Assembly (NCBI GenBank): GCA_021413885.1
Contig: JAIOPM010000057.1
Location: forward strand, 248,001 to 312,000
Reading direction: 5' to 3'
Origin: Planctomycetota bacterium
GTDB taxonomy: Bacteria; Planctomycetota; UBA1135; GCA-002686595
DNA length: 64,000 nt
Below the pieces are notes generated by a model, which saw only the letters and a program-made list of their open reading frames with translations, ran no database searches and had not been told where the DNA came from. Numbering within the stretch: the first letter of the stretch is position 1; each line of letters opens with the position of its first letter. The position numbers were made by a program, and so were the translations under genes. Shown here piece after piece: positions 53,443 to 62,225 of this stretch.

Positions 53443-54786
53443 ATGTCCGCCCCCGTGAACGCCGCTCGCCCCGCCGCCCGATCGTCCGCGGAACCGCCGC
53501 GCGGAGTGTGGAGCGGTACCGCGCTCCAGGTCGTCGGCCGCGTGTGGAGCGCGAGCTGCACCCTCGGCACCTTCGCGTTGCTCGCGCATTGGCTCGAGCC
53601 CGCCGCGTTCGGCCGCTTCACGTTCTACCTCGCGGTGTTCGCGTGGCTCGATTCGCTCGCGAACCTCGGCACCGGCGAAGTCGCGGTGCAGCGCACCGCC
53701 ACCGATCCGGAAGCCATTCACGCGGTGCTCGCGGCCGGCCGACGGATCCGCGTGCTCGCGGGCTTGCTCGGCGTCGTCCTCGTCGGCGGTTGGGCGTTGC
53801 TCGAAGGCGAGAGCGGCGCGGTGTGGATCCTGCTCGCGTCGTTCTATCCGGTGACGCACGCGCTCGAGCTCGGCGCGGTCGTCTTCCGCAACCGCATCTC
53901 GTGGCGCGTGCCGGTGATGATGCGTTCGGCGGCGAGCACGATGAGCTTCGTCTTCGTCCTCGCGCTGCGCCTCGCCGAAGTGCGCGAGCCCGCGCTCTAC
54001 GTCCTCGGCGTCGCCGCGGGCAGCACGATCGCCAACGTGCTCCTCCACTTCGCCGCGAAGCGCGCGTTGCCGCCGCTCCTCGACGCGCCGCCGCCCGCGC
54101 CGAACTTCTTCCGCGATGCGTTGCCGCTCGGACTCTCGGCGTTGTGCTCGCAGATGTACTTCTACATCGACAACGTGTTCGTGCGCGTGTTCGTCGGCGA
54201 GACCGAGCTCGGCCACTACAACGTCGCGGTGCGCTTCATGTCGCTCTCGATCATGATCGCGCAGTACGTGACGCTCGCGGCGCTGCCGTGGTTGATGCGT
54301 TGCCACGCGGAGGGACGTCTCGCCGAAGCACTCGGCAACCTCGGGCCGAAGACGTTCGCCGCGGCGGGCGCGATGGCCGGACTGTGTTGGCCGTGGACGT
54401 ACGAGATCCTCGAGCTCTTCCACCCGGGCACCGGCGCGGCGAGCGCGAGCTTCCGTTGGCTGCTCGGCGCGTCGACCGCGATCTACGCGGGCTCGTTGTT
54501 CGTCACCGCGGTCGTCGCGACCGGCAGCAACCGTTCGAAGTTCGCGATCACCGCTTTCGCGCTCGCGCTCAACCTCGGCGCCAACTTCTACGCGGTGCCG
54601 CGCTTCGGCATCACCGGCGCGGGCTGCACGACGTTCGTGACCGAGTCGGTGGTCGCGATCGGAGCGTTGATCGCCCTCCACCGCGCAGGAGTACGAGTGT
54701 TGAGCTCACGCGCCTGGATCTGGCTCGGCGGCCCGCTCGCGTTCGCGCTGGCGGCCGCGGCGTCGTCGCTCGTGCACGGCGCGTAG
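53443..54786 (+). CDS. Polysaccharide flippase (Wzx-like, MOP superfamily)
   Basis: A 447-residue membrane protein with about 12 hydrophobic segments. It begins with a polar 20-residue tail, then an ALQVVGRVWSASCTLGTFALLA helix, and shows the typical SxYFYIDNVFVRVFVGETELGHYNVAVRF pattern of O-unit exporters in the middle. Such proteins flip undecaprenyl-linked glycan units across the inner membrane. ATG at 53443 is used. It diverges from the FG-GAP gene across a 221-base gap in which no clear element was seen, and ends four bases before a convergent gene. Confidence 0.8.
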   Translation: MSAPVNAARPAARSSAEPPRGVWSGTALQVVGRVWSASCTLGTFALLAHWLEPAAFGRFTFYLAVFAWLDSLANLGTGEVAVQRTATDPEAIHAVLAAGRRIRVLAGLLGVVLVGGWALLEGESGAVWILLASFYPVTHALELGAVVFRNRISWRVPVMMRSAASTMSFVFVLALRLAEVREPALYVLGVAAGSTIANVLLHFAAKRALPPLLDAPPPAPNFFRDALPLGLSALCSQMYFYIDNVFVRVFVGETELGHYNVAVRFMSLSIMIAQYVTLAALPWLMRCHAEGRLAEALGNLGPKTFAAAGAMAGLCWPWTYEILELFHPGTGAASASFRWLLGASTAIYAGSLFVTAVVATGSNRSKFAITAFALALNLGANFYAVPRFGITGAGCTTFVTESVVAIGALIALHRAGVRVLSSRAWIWLGGPLAFALAAAASSLVHGA

Positions 54787-54790
54787 AACG

Positions 54791-55639
54791 CTACGGATGG
54801 TCGACGCGCGCGCGCACCGCGGCCTCGTCGATGTCGCTCGCTTCCCAGAGCGCGCGACCTTCCATTCCGCCCGCGATCGTCAGGACTTGGCCGCTGGTGT
54901 GGCGCGACGCGGTCGGCGACGAGAGCAGCACGATCGCTTTCGCGATGTCGACGGCGCGCGCGAGTTGCCGCAGCGGCATCGTGCGCGTCACGCGCGCGAT
55001 CACGCCCGGTTGCGCGAGCTCCGGCCGCACCATGTGCGTCACGGTCCAGCCCGGCTCGACCATGTTGACGCGCGCGTAGGGATCGAGCTCGACGATCTCG
55101 TTCTTCAGCGTGCGCACGAGCCCGTACAAGCCGGCCTTCGCGACCGCGTACTCGCAGTGATGGCGTTCGCCGAAACGCCCGGCGGTCGAACCGACGAAGC
55201 AAATCGACGCGCCGTGGCCGTCGGCTCGCGCGCCGGTGCGTTCGAGGCTCGCCATCGCAGCGCGCACGGTGAAAAGCGCGCTGAGCAAGTTCGCTTCGAG
55301 CGCGCCGCGGATGCGCTCTTCGCTCGCGCGGTGGAGCAGCAGGTTCTCGCGCGGCCACGCGCCCGCGTTCGCGACCGCGACGTCGACTCGTCCGAAGCGC
55401 GCGGTCCCCGCGGCGAACGCGGCCTCGATCTCCGTCGGCCGCGACGCGTCGGCGCGGACGCAGAGCGCGCGTTCCTTCCACAGGCGCGCTTCGACGTGAC
55501 GCACGAGCTCGTCGAACCGCGTGTGCCCGGTCAACACGAGCCGCGCGCCTTCCGCGGCGAAGTCCTCGGCGAGCGCGCGACCGATGCCGCCCGACGCGCC
55601 GGTGATCAGAACGACGAAGCCTTCGAGTCCGAGATCCAC
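54791..55639 (-). CDS. Short-chain dehydrogenase/reductase
   Basis: A 282-residue SDR oxidoreductase. It has the cofactor-binding TGASGGIG, the ANAG strand-loop, the catalytic Ser in CFVGSTAG, and the YxxxK pair in CEYAVAKAG, so it should be active. The pattern fits classical SDRs of the FabG type; substrate unknown. GTG at 55639 is chosen as the start closest to the conserved LEGFVVLITG strand, but a GTG at 55648 and a TTG at 55675 are in frame and there is no strong ribosome site to decide. It follows the response regulator gene by about 40 bases. Confidence 0.85.
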   Translation of the reverse strand: MDLGLEGFVVLITGASGGIGRALAEDFAAEGARLVLTGHTRFDELVRHVEARLWKERALCVRADASRPTEIEAAFAAGTARFGRVDVAVANAGAWPRENLLLHRASEERIRGALEANLLSALFTVRAAMASLERTGARADGHGASICFVGSTAGRFGERHHCEYAVAKAGLYGLVRTLKNEIVELDPYARVNMVEPGWTVTHMVRPELAQPGVIARVTRTMPLRQLARAVDIAKAIVLLSSPTASRHTSGQVLTIAGGMEGRALWEASDIDEAAVRARVDHP

Positions 55640-55679
55640 GGCGCGCACGATAGTCGCGCACGGACGGCGGCTCAATCGC

Positions 55680-56288
55680 TCAGGCGCGCCGAACTTCGTC
55701 GAGCATCCGTTCGAGCTCGTCGAGCGCCAGCCCGCAGAGCTTGCGCGCTTCGCCGAGCTCGCGGCGCTGCGCCTCCGACAGCGATTTCTCCGCCAACACG
55801 CACGCGAGCGACGCGCGCGCCGCTTCGAGCGTCGGCGTGATCGCGCCGGTCAAGTCGACACACAAGGACCGCGTGTCGTTCGCGCGCGTCGGCAACGCAC
55901 CCGGTCGCCGTTCCAACGCCCACGAGATCGCGGCTTCGAGCCGCGCGGACGAAAGAGCGCGCTTCGACAAGTACTCGGCGGCTCCTGCGCGGATCGCGCT
56001 GGTCGCCGACTCTTCGCCGTCGCACGCGCCGAGCAAAACCACCGGCAGCGCGTGCCCCGCGCGCCGCAGGTCGCACAGCACTTCGTGACCGGAGACGTTG
56101 CCGAGACGCTCGTCGAGCAACAGAACGTCGTACGTCGACTTCGCGAGCTCGGCGAAAGCGTCCGCGACCTCCGAGCACGGCGTGAACTCCACGGCGGAGA
56201 CGCGCAACTCCGCGACATGGATGCGCAGGAGATCGAGGTCGGCGGGATTGTCGTCGAGCGCGAGCACGCGCAGCGGTCGATGCGTCAT
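55680..56288 (-). CDS. Response-regulator receiver protein with helical C-terminus
   Basis: A 202-residue protein. The receiver domain (about 7-125) has the acidic pair in LALDDNPADL and the phospho-acceptor Asp in DVLLLDERLG, with a conserved Lys in YLSKRALS. There is no DNA-binding domain; the last ~60 residues are predicted helical (ARASLACVLAEKSLSEAQRR), like a single-domain regulator that acts through protein contact. No partner kinase is adjacent. ATG at 56288 follows the CHAT gene's stop by 104 bases. Confidence 0.82.
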   Translation of the reverse strand: MTHRPLRVLALDDNPADLDLLRIHVAELRVSAVEFTPCSEVADAFAELAKSTYDVLLLDERLGNVSGHEVLCDLRRAGHALPVVLLGACDGEESATSAIRAGAAEYLSKRALSSARLEAAISWALERRPGALPTRANDTRSLCVDLTGAITPTLEAARASLACVLAEKSLSEAQRRELGEARKLCGLALDELERMLDEVRRA

Positions 56289-56392
56289 GGCGGGGTTCCG
56301 TGGCGGGATCCACGGTTTCGGCTGGCCCCGTCGCCGTCCTTGATCCGCATCGCGGAGAAGGCACGATTCCGTCCGCCGCGGCACCGCGGACC

Positions 56393-59300
56393 CTAGTCCG
56401 GCTCGCCGGTCAGGACCCAGGCGGCCCAGTCGCGAGGGGTGTAGAGCGGTCTGCCGTCGGCGCCCTTGGCGTCGCGAAGCTCCTTCTTCGCTTCCCACAG
56501 CGCTTGCCACTTCGGCTTCGTCTCGATCCAGAGGCGGCGATAGAAGTCGAGCATCAGGTCCTTCGTGGCTTCGTCCGGGACCTTCCAGAGAGAAGTGATC
56601 ACGCTGCGCGCACCGGCCATCTGCAAGGCCTTCTGCAGGCTCGCGACACCTTGACCTGCTCGGCGTTCGCCGACGTTGGTATCGCACGCGCTGAGCACAA
56701 CGAGCTCGCAGTTCGAAAGATCGAGCGTCGAGAGCTCGTCCGCGGTGATCAGACCGGGCACGCGACCGAGCGCGTTCTCCGGCAGGTTTGCGCCCGCAAG
56801 CGCGAGGCCACACAACAGCATCGGACTCATTCCGCGCACTTGCTCCTCGCCGCTCATCCGAACCCCAAGCCCGGACAACCTGTCCACCGGCCCCGGATCG
56901 CTCCACGACTTGATCGACTCCGGTGCGAACCACCCGTGCGTTGCGATGTGCAGATAGCGCGCCTTGGGTGCGAGGCTGAGCAATCGCTCGCGGGTAGCCT
57001 CGCCGTGCTCCCGAACATCCATCTCAGATCCCGCGCCGAACCGATCCGCGAAGCATCGCGCGATGCCGCGGACTTCGACGCCGGTCGCCGGAAGCGCCGA
57101 GAAGCCTCCCGACCAAGGGCCTCCTCTCAAGATGCCGGCGTCCTCGTTCGCGCGTGGCACGACCGCGACGAGCTGAGTCGCGGCATCCGCGGAATCGGGC
57201 TTCTCCTTCGCGCCGTACTCGACGTCACCGAATGCCACGAGCGCGCCGACGTCGTGCGATGGTTCGGCACGGTCTAGGAGCTCGGTAAGCGTCGCGCGTG
57301 TCTCGATCCGCCAATGCTCTCCGACGAGCGAACTCTCGCCAAAGGGCAACGCATCCAGCGGTACGAGGTGCAAGACGTCATCGAGCGCCACCACGATGTG
57401 ATCCGCGCCCGCGAGCGACGGAAGCAGCGGGTCGAAGATCAGTTCACGCACCCGGGAGCCGAGCGCGTGGAGCTGTGGAGTCGCCTCCACCGTCGCCCGC
57501 ACAGCAATCCCGCGGCCGTCGTTCCCGACACCCAGCCCATCGCGCCATGCCCGCACGGCGGCTTCGATCGGAGCGATTGGCCCGAGGTCGACCAGCTCGA
57601 GCTTGGCGGACACCCCGTCCCCCGCACCGTTGCTCGCACTTCGGACGACGAACGCACACAGACTCTCGACGCCCTCGATGCGGACCGGTGACTGACCCGT
57701 GGTGTCGAGTCCGTCAACCACGTCGACCCTCAACTTCAGGAAGCGCCGGACACCGACGGCCACTTCACGATCTAGGAGTTCCCGGGCGAGCGACTCGTCA
57801 TCCAGCTCGGTCCCACGCTCCGTCCGACCCGAAAGCCCATGCGCCGAAGCAACCAGTTCCCGTTCCACCGACTCGCGCTTTGAACGTGCGCGATCAAGCT
57901 CCTCGCTGCTCGTGCCCTTCTGTGCGAGTCCCGCGAGCTCGTCACTCGCTTCCGTCAGGGCCTCACGCAGTCGTCCGCCCTTCGACTCACTCGCCGCTCG
58001 GCGTGTAAGTCCCGCTGAAACGATCGCCGTGCCACGGGTTGCTTCGGAAAGCACGAACGACTCGGACTCCAAGTCACGCAAGGGACCGAACACGCCGTAG
58101 CCGCCGGCGAACGACAGCACTTGATCGATCCACCTAGCCATGGCTGCGCAGCCCTCCTCAGCCTCGCGGCTCGAACTATTGGCCACCAAGGCGCGCGCGG
58201 AGTGCACCTGCACGCGACACACCGCGCCCAGGAGCTCGACACACCTCGCCTTCCCCACCTCCTGCGCCGTTGCGTTCGTTGCATCCACCGCGAGAGTCTG
58301 ACGTGCACGAGCCATCTGGCACGCTACCGTCACAGCGAGATTCAGTCGCACCGTTTGCATTGCTGGGTGGTCGCCGGAGAGCGTACGTGAGCGGACTTCG
58401 AGCACCTGCTCGAACAAGGCCCGTGCGGTCGCAAGTTCGCCCATCGATAGGAGCACCCAGGCGAGATTCTGCCGCGCCGCTTGTACGAATGGGTGGTCGC
58501 CGGGCAGCGTCCGCAACAGGACCTCGAGCGCATCTTCGCTCAGGGCGCGCGCACCCGTGAGGTCCCCGAGTTCCTTCATCGTCACGGCAAGGTTCCGCCT
58601 CGCGGCCTGCAGGTCGGGATCATCCTCGGGCAGCGTCCGCGATTCGACCTCGAGAACCGTCTCGCACAGCTCCCGCGCACCTGCGAAGTCGCCGAGGAGG
58701 GAAAGAGTCACCGCGAGGTTCTGCCGCGCGGCCTGCAGAAGCGGGTGATCATTGGGGAGCGTGCGAGAGAGGATCTCGAGCACCCGCTCCTCCAAGACGC
58801 GCGCACCCGCGAGATCGCCAAACGCTTTGATCGTGACGGACAGGCCCATCCGCGCTGCTTGCAGGTCGGTGTCGTCGGCGGGCAGCGTGCGGGTGTCCAC
58901 CTCGAGCACTTTCTCAAACAAGGTCCGCGCGCCAACAAAGTCACCAAGCGAGACGAGTGTGGCGGCAAGGTTGTGCCGCGCCACTTGCAGATCGGGATGG
59001 TCATCGCGAAGCGTGCGCGAGCGGACCTCCAGCAGCTTCTCGAACAAGGCCCGCGCCGATTGGAAGTCGCCGAGGGCGTGGAACGTCGCGGCAAGGCACA
59101 ACCATGCCCGTTGAAGCTCTGGGTGTTCATCGGGGAGGAGGGCCGAGCGCGCCTTCATGACTCGCATCCACGCAGTGTTTGCCGTGCGCATGTCTTCGGC
59201 CTGGTACGCCGAGAGACCAGCGGAGTCCAGGAGCGTGAGCCAATCAGCTGATTGTTCGGCTTCTGGTCGTGCGAGAAGCGATGCCGCCGCGTCAGCAGCT

Positions 59301-59569
59301 TTGATGCGTGCGGTGATGTGGTCGGACGCGTTGAACGCCGCGTTCGACTCGTCGACCAGCGCGCGTTCGCGGGTCAGGTCGGCGGTCGAGGCCAGAGGAC
59401 TCGACGGTGATGCTTGCAATGACGCACGATCCTCGGCGACACCTGCACCGGAAGCTTCGGGCACCGCGTTGTTCGTCGATGGCGCGGAGGCGGAGCGTGT
59501 CGGCTGCGACTGCGAAGCGGCCGCGCACGAGACGATCGGAAGCAGCAAAAGGAGTCGAACGAGCGACAT
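56393..59569 (-). CDS. TPR-CHAT lipoprotein
   Basis: A 1058-residue exported protein. The lipobox LPIVSC gives Cys15. A low-complexity linker is followed by about six 42-residue TPR repeats of the tetratricopeptide type (DHPDLQVARHNLAATLVSLG, ARTLFEKVLEV), a long helical middle and a C-terminal CHAT domain. The CHAT catalytic pair is His878 in LHIATHGWF and Cys962 in VVLSACDTN, so a clan-CD protease is expected. CHAT proteins are caspase relatives; soluble ones act in defence systems such as Craspase, but an outer-membrane or periplasmic lipoprotein like this is of unknown role. ATG 59569 is used; an ATG nine codons upstream is possible. Confidence 0.85.
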   Translation of the reverse strand: MSLVRLLLLLPIVSCAAASQSQPTRSASAPSTNNAVPEASGAGVAEDRASLQASPSSPLASTADLTRERALVDESNAAFNASDHITARIKAADAAASLLARPEAEQSADWLTLLDSAGLSAYQAEDMRTANTAWMRVMKARSALLPDEHPELQRAWLCLAATFHALGDFQSARALFEKLLEVRSRTLRDDHPDLQVARHNLAATLVSLGDFVGARTLFEKVLEVDTRTLPADDTDLQAARMGLSVTIKAFGDLAGARVLEERVLEILSRTLPNDHPLLQAARQNLAVTLSLLGDFAGARELCETVLEVESRTLPEDDPDLQAARRNLAVTMKELGDLTGARALSEDALEVLLRTLPGDHPFVQAARQNLAWVLLSMGELATARALFEQVLEVRSRTLSGDHPAMQTVRLNLAVTVACQMARARQTLAVDATNATAQEVGKARCVELLGAVCRVQVHSARALVANSSSREAEEGCAAMARWIDQVLSFAGGYGVFGPLRDLESESFVLSEATRGTAIVSAGLTRRAASESKGGRLREALTEASDELAGLAQKGTSSEELDRARSKRESVERELVASAHGLSGRTERGTELDDESLARELLDREVAVGVRRFLKLRVDVVDGLDTTGQSPVRIEGVESLCAFVVRSASNGAGDGVSAKLELVDLGPIAPIEAAVRAWRDGLGVGNDGRGIAVRATVEATPQLHALGSRVRELIFDPLLPSLAGADHIVVALDDVLHLVPLDALPFGESSLVGEHWRIETRATLTELLDRAEPSHDVGALVAFGDVEYGAKEKPDSADAATQLVAVVPRANEDAGILRGGPWSGGFSALPATGVEVRGIARCFADRFGAGSEMDVREHGEATRERLLSLAPKARYLHIATHGWFAPESIKSWSDPGPVDRLSGLGVRMSGEEQVRGMSPMLLCGLALAGANLPENALGRVPGLITADELSTLDLSNCELVVLSACDTNVGERRAGQGVASLQKALQMAGARSVITSLWKVPDEATKDLMLDFYRRLWIETKPKWQALWEAKKELRDAKGADGRPLYTPRDWAAWVLTGEPD

Positions 59570-59689
59570 GCGAGCGAATCCCTCGGGAAACTGCATCGGT
59601 CGCCGCCGCGGCGCGAAGCTCGCAGGCGGCGACGCGGAGTGATGCTACACGAAGAGGGCGAAGCGGCGCTCCCGGCTGGCCTCCCCGGG

Positions 59690-61693
59690 CTAGGTTGCCC
59701 GCTCGACATCGACCCGCGTGCTGTAGAGCACGTTGCCGTCGCCGAGGTCGGAGACGTCGGGCGACACCAACGCGTTGATGCCGACGCCTTCCGGCACGTC
59801 GGCGGAGCGCGGCATGCCGTCGACGCGAGCGAGGCCTCGCGGCATGTCGGCAGTGCACGCGAGAACGAGAGAAAGCGCCCCGCGCGCGTTGCTCACGCGC
59901 ACGAACTCGCCGTCGCGCAGGTTGCGCGACGCGGCATCGAGCGGATGGAGGAAGAGCCTCGGCTTGCCGTTCAACGCGACGTGGCGCGGGCTGTGGCTGA
60001 ACGTCGAGTTGTGCGTGTAGCGCGACGGCGCGGCGACGAGCCAGAACGCGCCGCGTTCGCGGTCCGTGCGGTCCGCGACGTACGTCGCGAGCGCCGGTTG
60101 TCCCGCGGCGTGCGCGGAGGCGCTCACGAGCTCGATATTGCCGCTCGGCGTGCCCCAACCGCCGAGCGCCGCGCGCGTCGGCGGCGTGATCTTGAACGGC
60201 CGGCCGGTGCGGATGCGTTCGACATCGGCAGGCGAAAGTCGCGAGCTCGACGCCGCGAGCAACTCCTCGCACAACGACTCTTCGGTGACGTCCCACGTCT
60301 CGCGGCGCAGCCCGAGTGCACGCGCGACCGCGGCGAACGCTTGGACATTGCCGCGCGCTGCGCCCGGCGCACGACACGCCTTGCGCGAGAACTGCATGTA
60401 GCGATGGCCGTAGCTGCGGAAGACGTCGGTCACTTCGACGAACGTCGCCGCGGGCAACACGACATCCGCGCGCTCGGCGGTCTCGGTCAAGAACTGTTCG
60501 TGGACGACGACGAAGACGTCGTCGCGCTCGAGCCCGCGCCGCACGCGCGAACTGTCGGGACACGTCACCGCCGGATTGTGGCCCCACACGAACACCGCGT
60601 CGTAGCGACCGCTCTCGAGTTCCTCCCCGAGCGCGACGTGGCGCACCAGCTTCGCCGGCGAGTCGTTCGGCCGCAGATCGGGACGCTCGAGCGCGTCTTC
60701 GGCGAGGCCGAAGCTCGCGAAGCTCTCGTAGTGGACTCGATCCGCGACGCCGAGCACCGCGGCGAGGGAACACACGGCGCGCATCGACATCGCGCCGTGA
60801 CGCCGACGCGTCCAACCGACGCCGGTCTTGAGCAACGGACGTTGCGCGGCGAACAGGAGCCGCGCGAGCTCTTCGATCGCGCTCGCCTCGAGCCCGGTCG
60901 CGCGCGCCGCGTCCGCGACGTCGAGCGTCGAACGCACGTGCGCTTCGAACTCGCTCGCGCCGAGGCATTCGCGTTCGAGGAACGCGCGATCGGCGCGCCC
61001 GCGTTCGAACGCGAGCCGCGCGAGCACCAACGCCAACGCCGCGTCGCTGCCCGGCGCGATCGTGAAGCCCTTGCCGCCCCACTTCTCGAGCGCCTGGATC
61101 GTCTCGGTGCGATAGAGATCGATCGCGACGATCGGCACGCCGGCCTTGGCGAGCTTCAAGAGCTTCGGCTGCAGGTGCTGCACGGTGCGCGCGACGTCGG
61201 CGCCCCACAAGACGACGCAATCCGCGTCGACGATCGAATCCAGATCGGGCCCGATCACCGCGCCGAGCACGCACTCGTACCCCGCGGTCGCCGTGTTGTC
61301 GCACAGGCCGCCGTCGACGAACGTCGCGCCGAGCGCGTGCATGGCGCGCAACGGAAAACGCCGCGAGACCATCCCCATGTTGCCGGCGTACCACGCGGCG
61401 AGCACGCGCTCGCCCTTCACGCCGCGCATGCGCTCGACGATGCGCGCGAGCGCTTGGTCCCAACTCGCGGGGACGAGCTCGTCGCGCTCATCGCGAACGA
61501 GCGGCGTCGTCAACCGCGTCGGGCTCGCGATCACCTCGCCGTACATCGACGTCTTCGCGCAGAGCACGCCGCGCGACCAACCGTGATCCGGATTGCCCTT
61601 CAACCGGACGAAGCGCCCGGCGTCGTCGGTCTCGACCGCAATGCCGCACGCGTCCGGACAATCCAGCGGGCAAGTCGACGGTGTTTGCGGCAT
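59690..61693 (-). CDS. Molybdopterin (bis-MGD) oxidoreductase
   Basis: A 667-residue cytoplasmic enzyme of the DMSO-reductase superfamily. An N-terminal [4Fe-4S] site is formed by Cys8, Cys12 and Cys16 (in CPLDCPDACG) and Cys45 (GVLCAK). The central domains follow the MopB plan with a DGGLCDNTATAGYE segment near the metal site, VFVWGHNPAVTCPDS and VVLPAATFVEVTDVFRSYGHRYMQ, and a C-terminal beta-barrel. No Tat signal is present. The substrate is unknown; relatives include uncharacterised FdhF-like enzymes. It is divergent from a small cytochrome c gene across 75 bases. Confidence 0.87.
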   Translation of the reverse strand: MPQTPSTCPLDCPDACGIAVETDDAGRFVRLKGNPDHGWSRGVLCAKTSMYGEVIASPTRLTTPLVRDERDELVPASWDQALARIVERMRGVKGERVLAAWYAGNMGMVSRRFPLRAMHALGATFVDGGLCDNTATAGYECVLGAVIGPDLDSIVDADCVVLWGADVARTVQHLQPKLLKLAKAGVPIVAIDLYRTETIQALEKWGGKGFTIAPGSDAALALVLARLAFERGRADRAFLERECLGASEFEAHVRSTLDVADAARATGLEASAIEELARLLFAAQRPLLKTGVGWTRRRHGAMSMRAVCSLAAVLGVADRVHYESFASFGLAEDALERPDLRPNDSPAKLVRHVALGEELESGRYDAVFVWGHNPAVTCPDSSRVRRGLERDDVFVVVHEQFLTETAERADVVLPAATFVEVTDVFRSYGHRYMQFSRKACRAPGAARGNVQAFAAVARALGLRRETWDVTEESLCEELLAASSSRLSPADVERIRTGRPFKITPPTRAALGGWGTPSGNIELVSASAHAAGQPALATYVADRTDRERGAFWLVAAPSRYTHNSTFSHSPRHVALNGKPRLFLHPLDAASRNLRDGEFVRVSNARGALSLVLACTADMPRGLARVDGMPRSADVPEGVGINALVSPDVSDLGDGNVLYSTRVDVERAT

Positions 61694-61768
61694 GACGATC
61701 TCGTCGCGGAAGAGGTTAGCACTGCGCTCGCGCGCGCGTCCCGCGCCGCTACACTTTCGCGCCCTCCA

Positions 61769-62221
61769 ATGTGGAAGCACGCCGTCGCGTCCGTCTGTCT
61801 GCTCGTCGCTGCTTGCGAAGAACCTCCGCCTCCGCGCGCGCCCGGCGAGATCGTCGGCAGCGTCGAATTCGGCGGCAAGCTCGCGCGTCAACGTTGCGTG
61901 ATCTGCCACAAGATCGACGACCGCGGCGGCATCGTCGGTCCGGTGATGACCGAAGCGGTCAAGCTCGCGGTCGACCGTTCGCGCACGTTCGAGGCGATCG
62001 CCGCGGACCTGAAGGCGAAACGCCCCGCCGACTACGAGAAGAAGCGCGTGCGCATCGAGGCCGTGCTCGCCGAGCCCGATCCCGAACGACGCCTGACGCT
62101 CTGGCTCGACGCGCACCTGGTCGATCCGCAATTCGACAACCCGATGAGCCGCATGACGGTCCTGCCGCTGACCGATCAGGAACGCGCGGACCTCGTGCGT
62201 TGGTTGATGAGCCTGCGTTGA
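61769..62221 (+). CDS. Small c-type cytochrome lipoprotein
   Basis: A 150-residue exported protein. A lipobox (LVAACEE) is followed by a short Pro-rich linker and one heme-binding motif CVICHK; the distal methionine is probably in NPMSRMTVLP. It resembles cytochrome c oxidase-associated or electron-shuttle cytochromes of Planctomycetota. Its divergence from the molybdoenzyme suggests shared regulation, but direct electron transfer is unlikely to be simple because the enzyme has no export signal. A TACACT element lies 14 bases before ATG. Confidence 0.85.
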   Translation: MWKHAVASVCLLVAACEEPPPPRAPGEIVGSVEFGGKLARQRCVICHKIDDRGGIVGPVMTEAVKLAVDRSRTFEAIAADLKAKRPADYEKKRVRIEAVLAEPDPERRLTLWLDAHLVDPQFDNPMSRMTVLPLTDQERADLVRWLMSLR

Positions 62222-62225
62222 GAGT

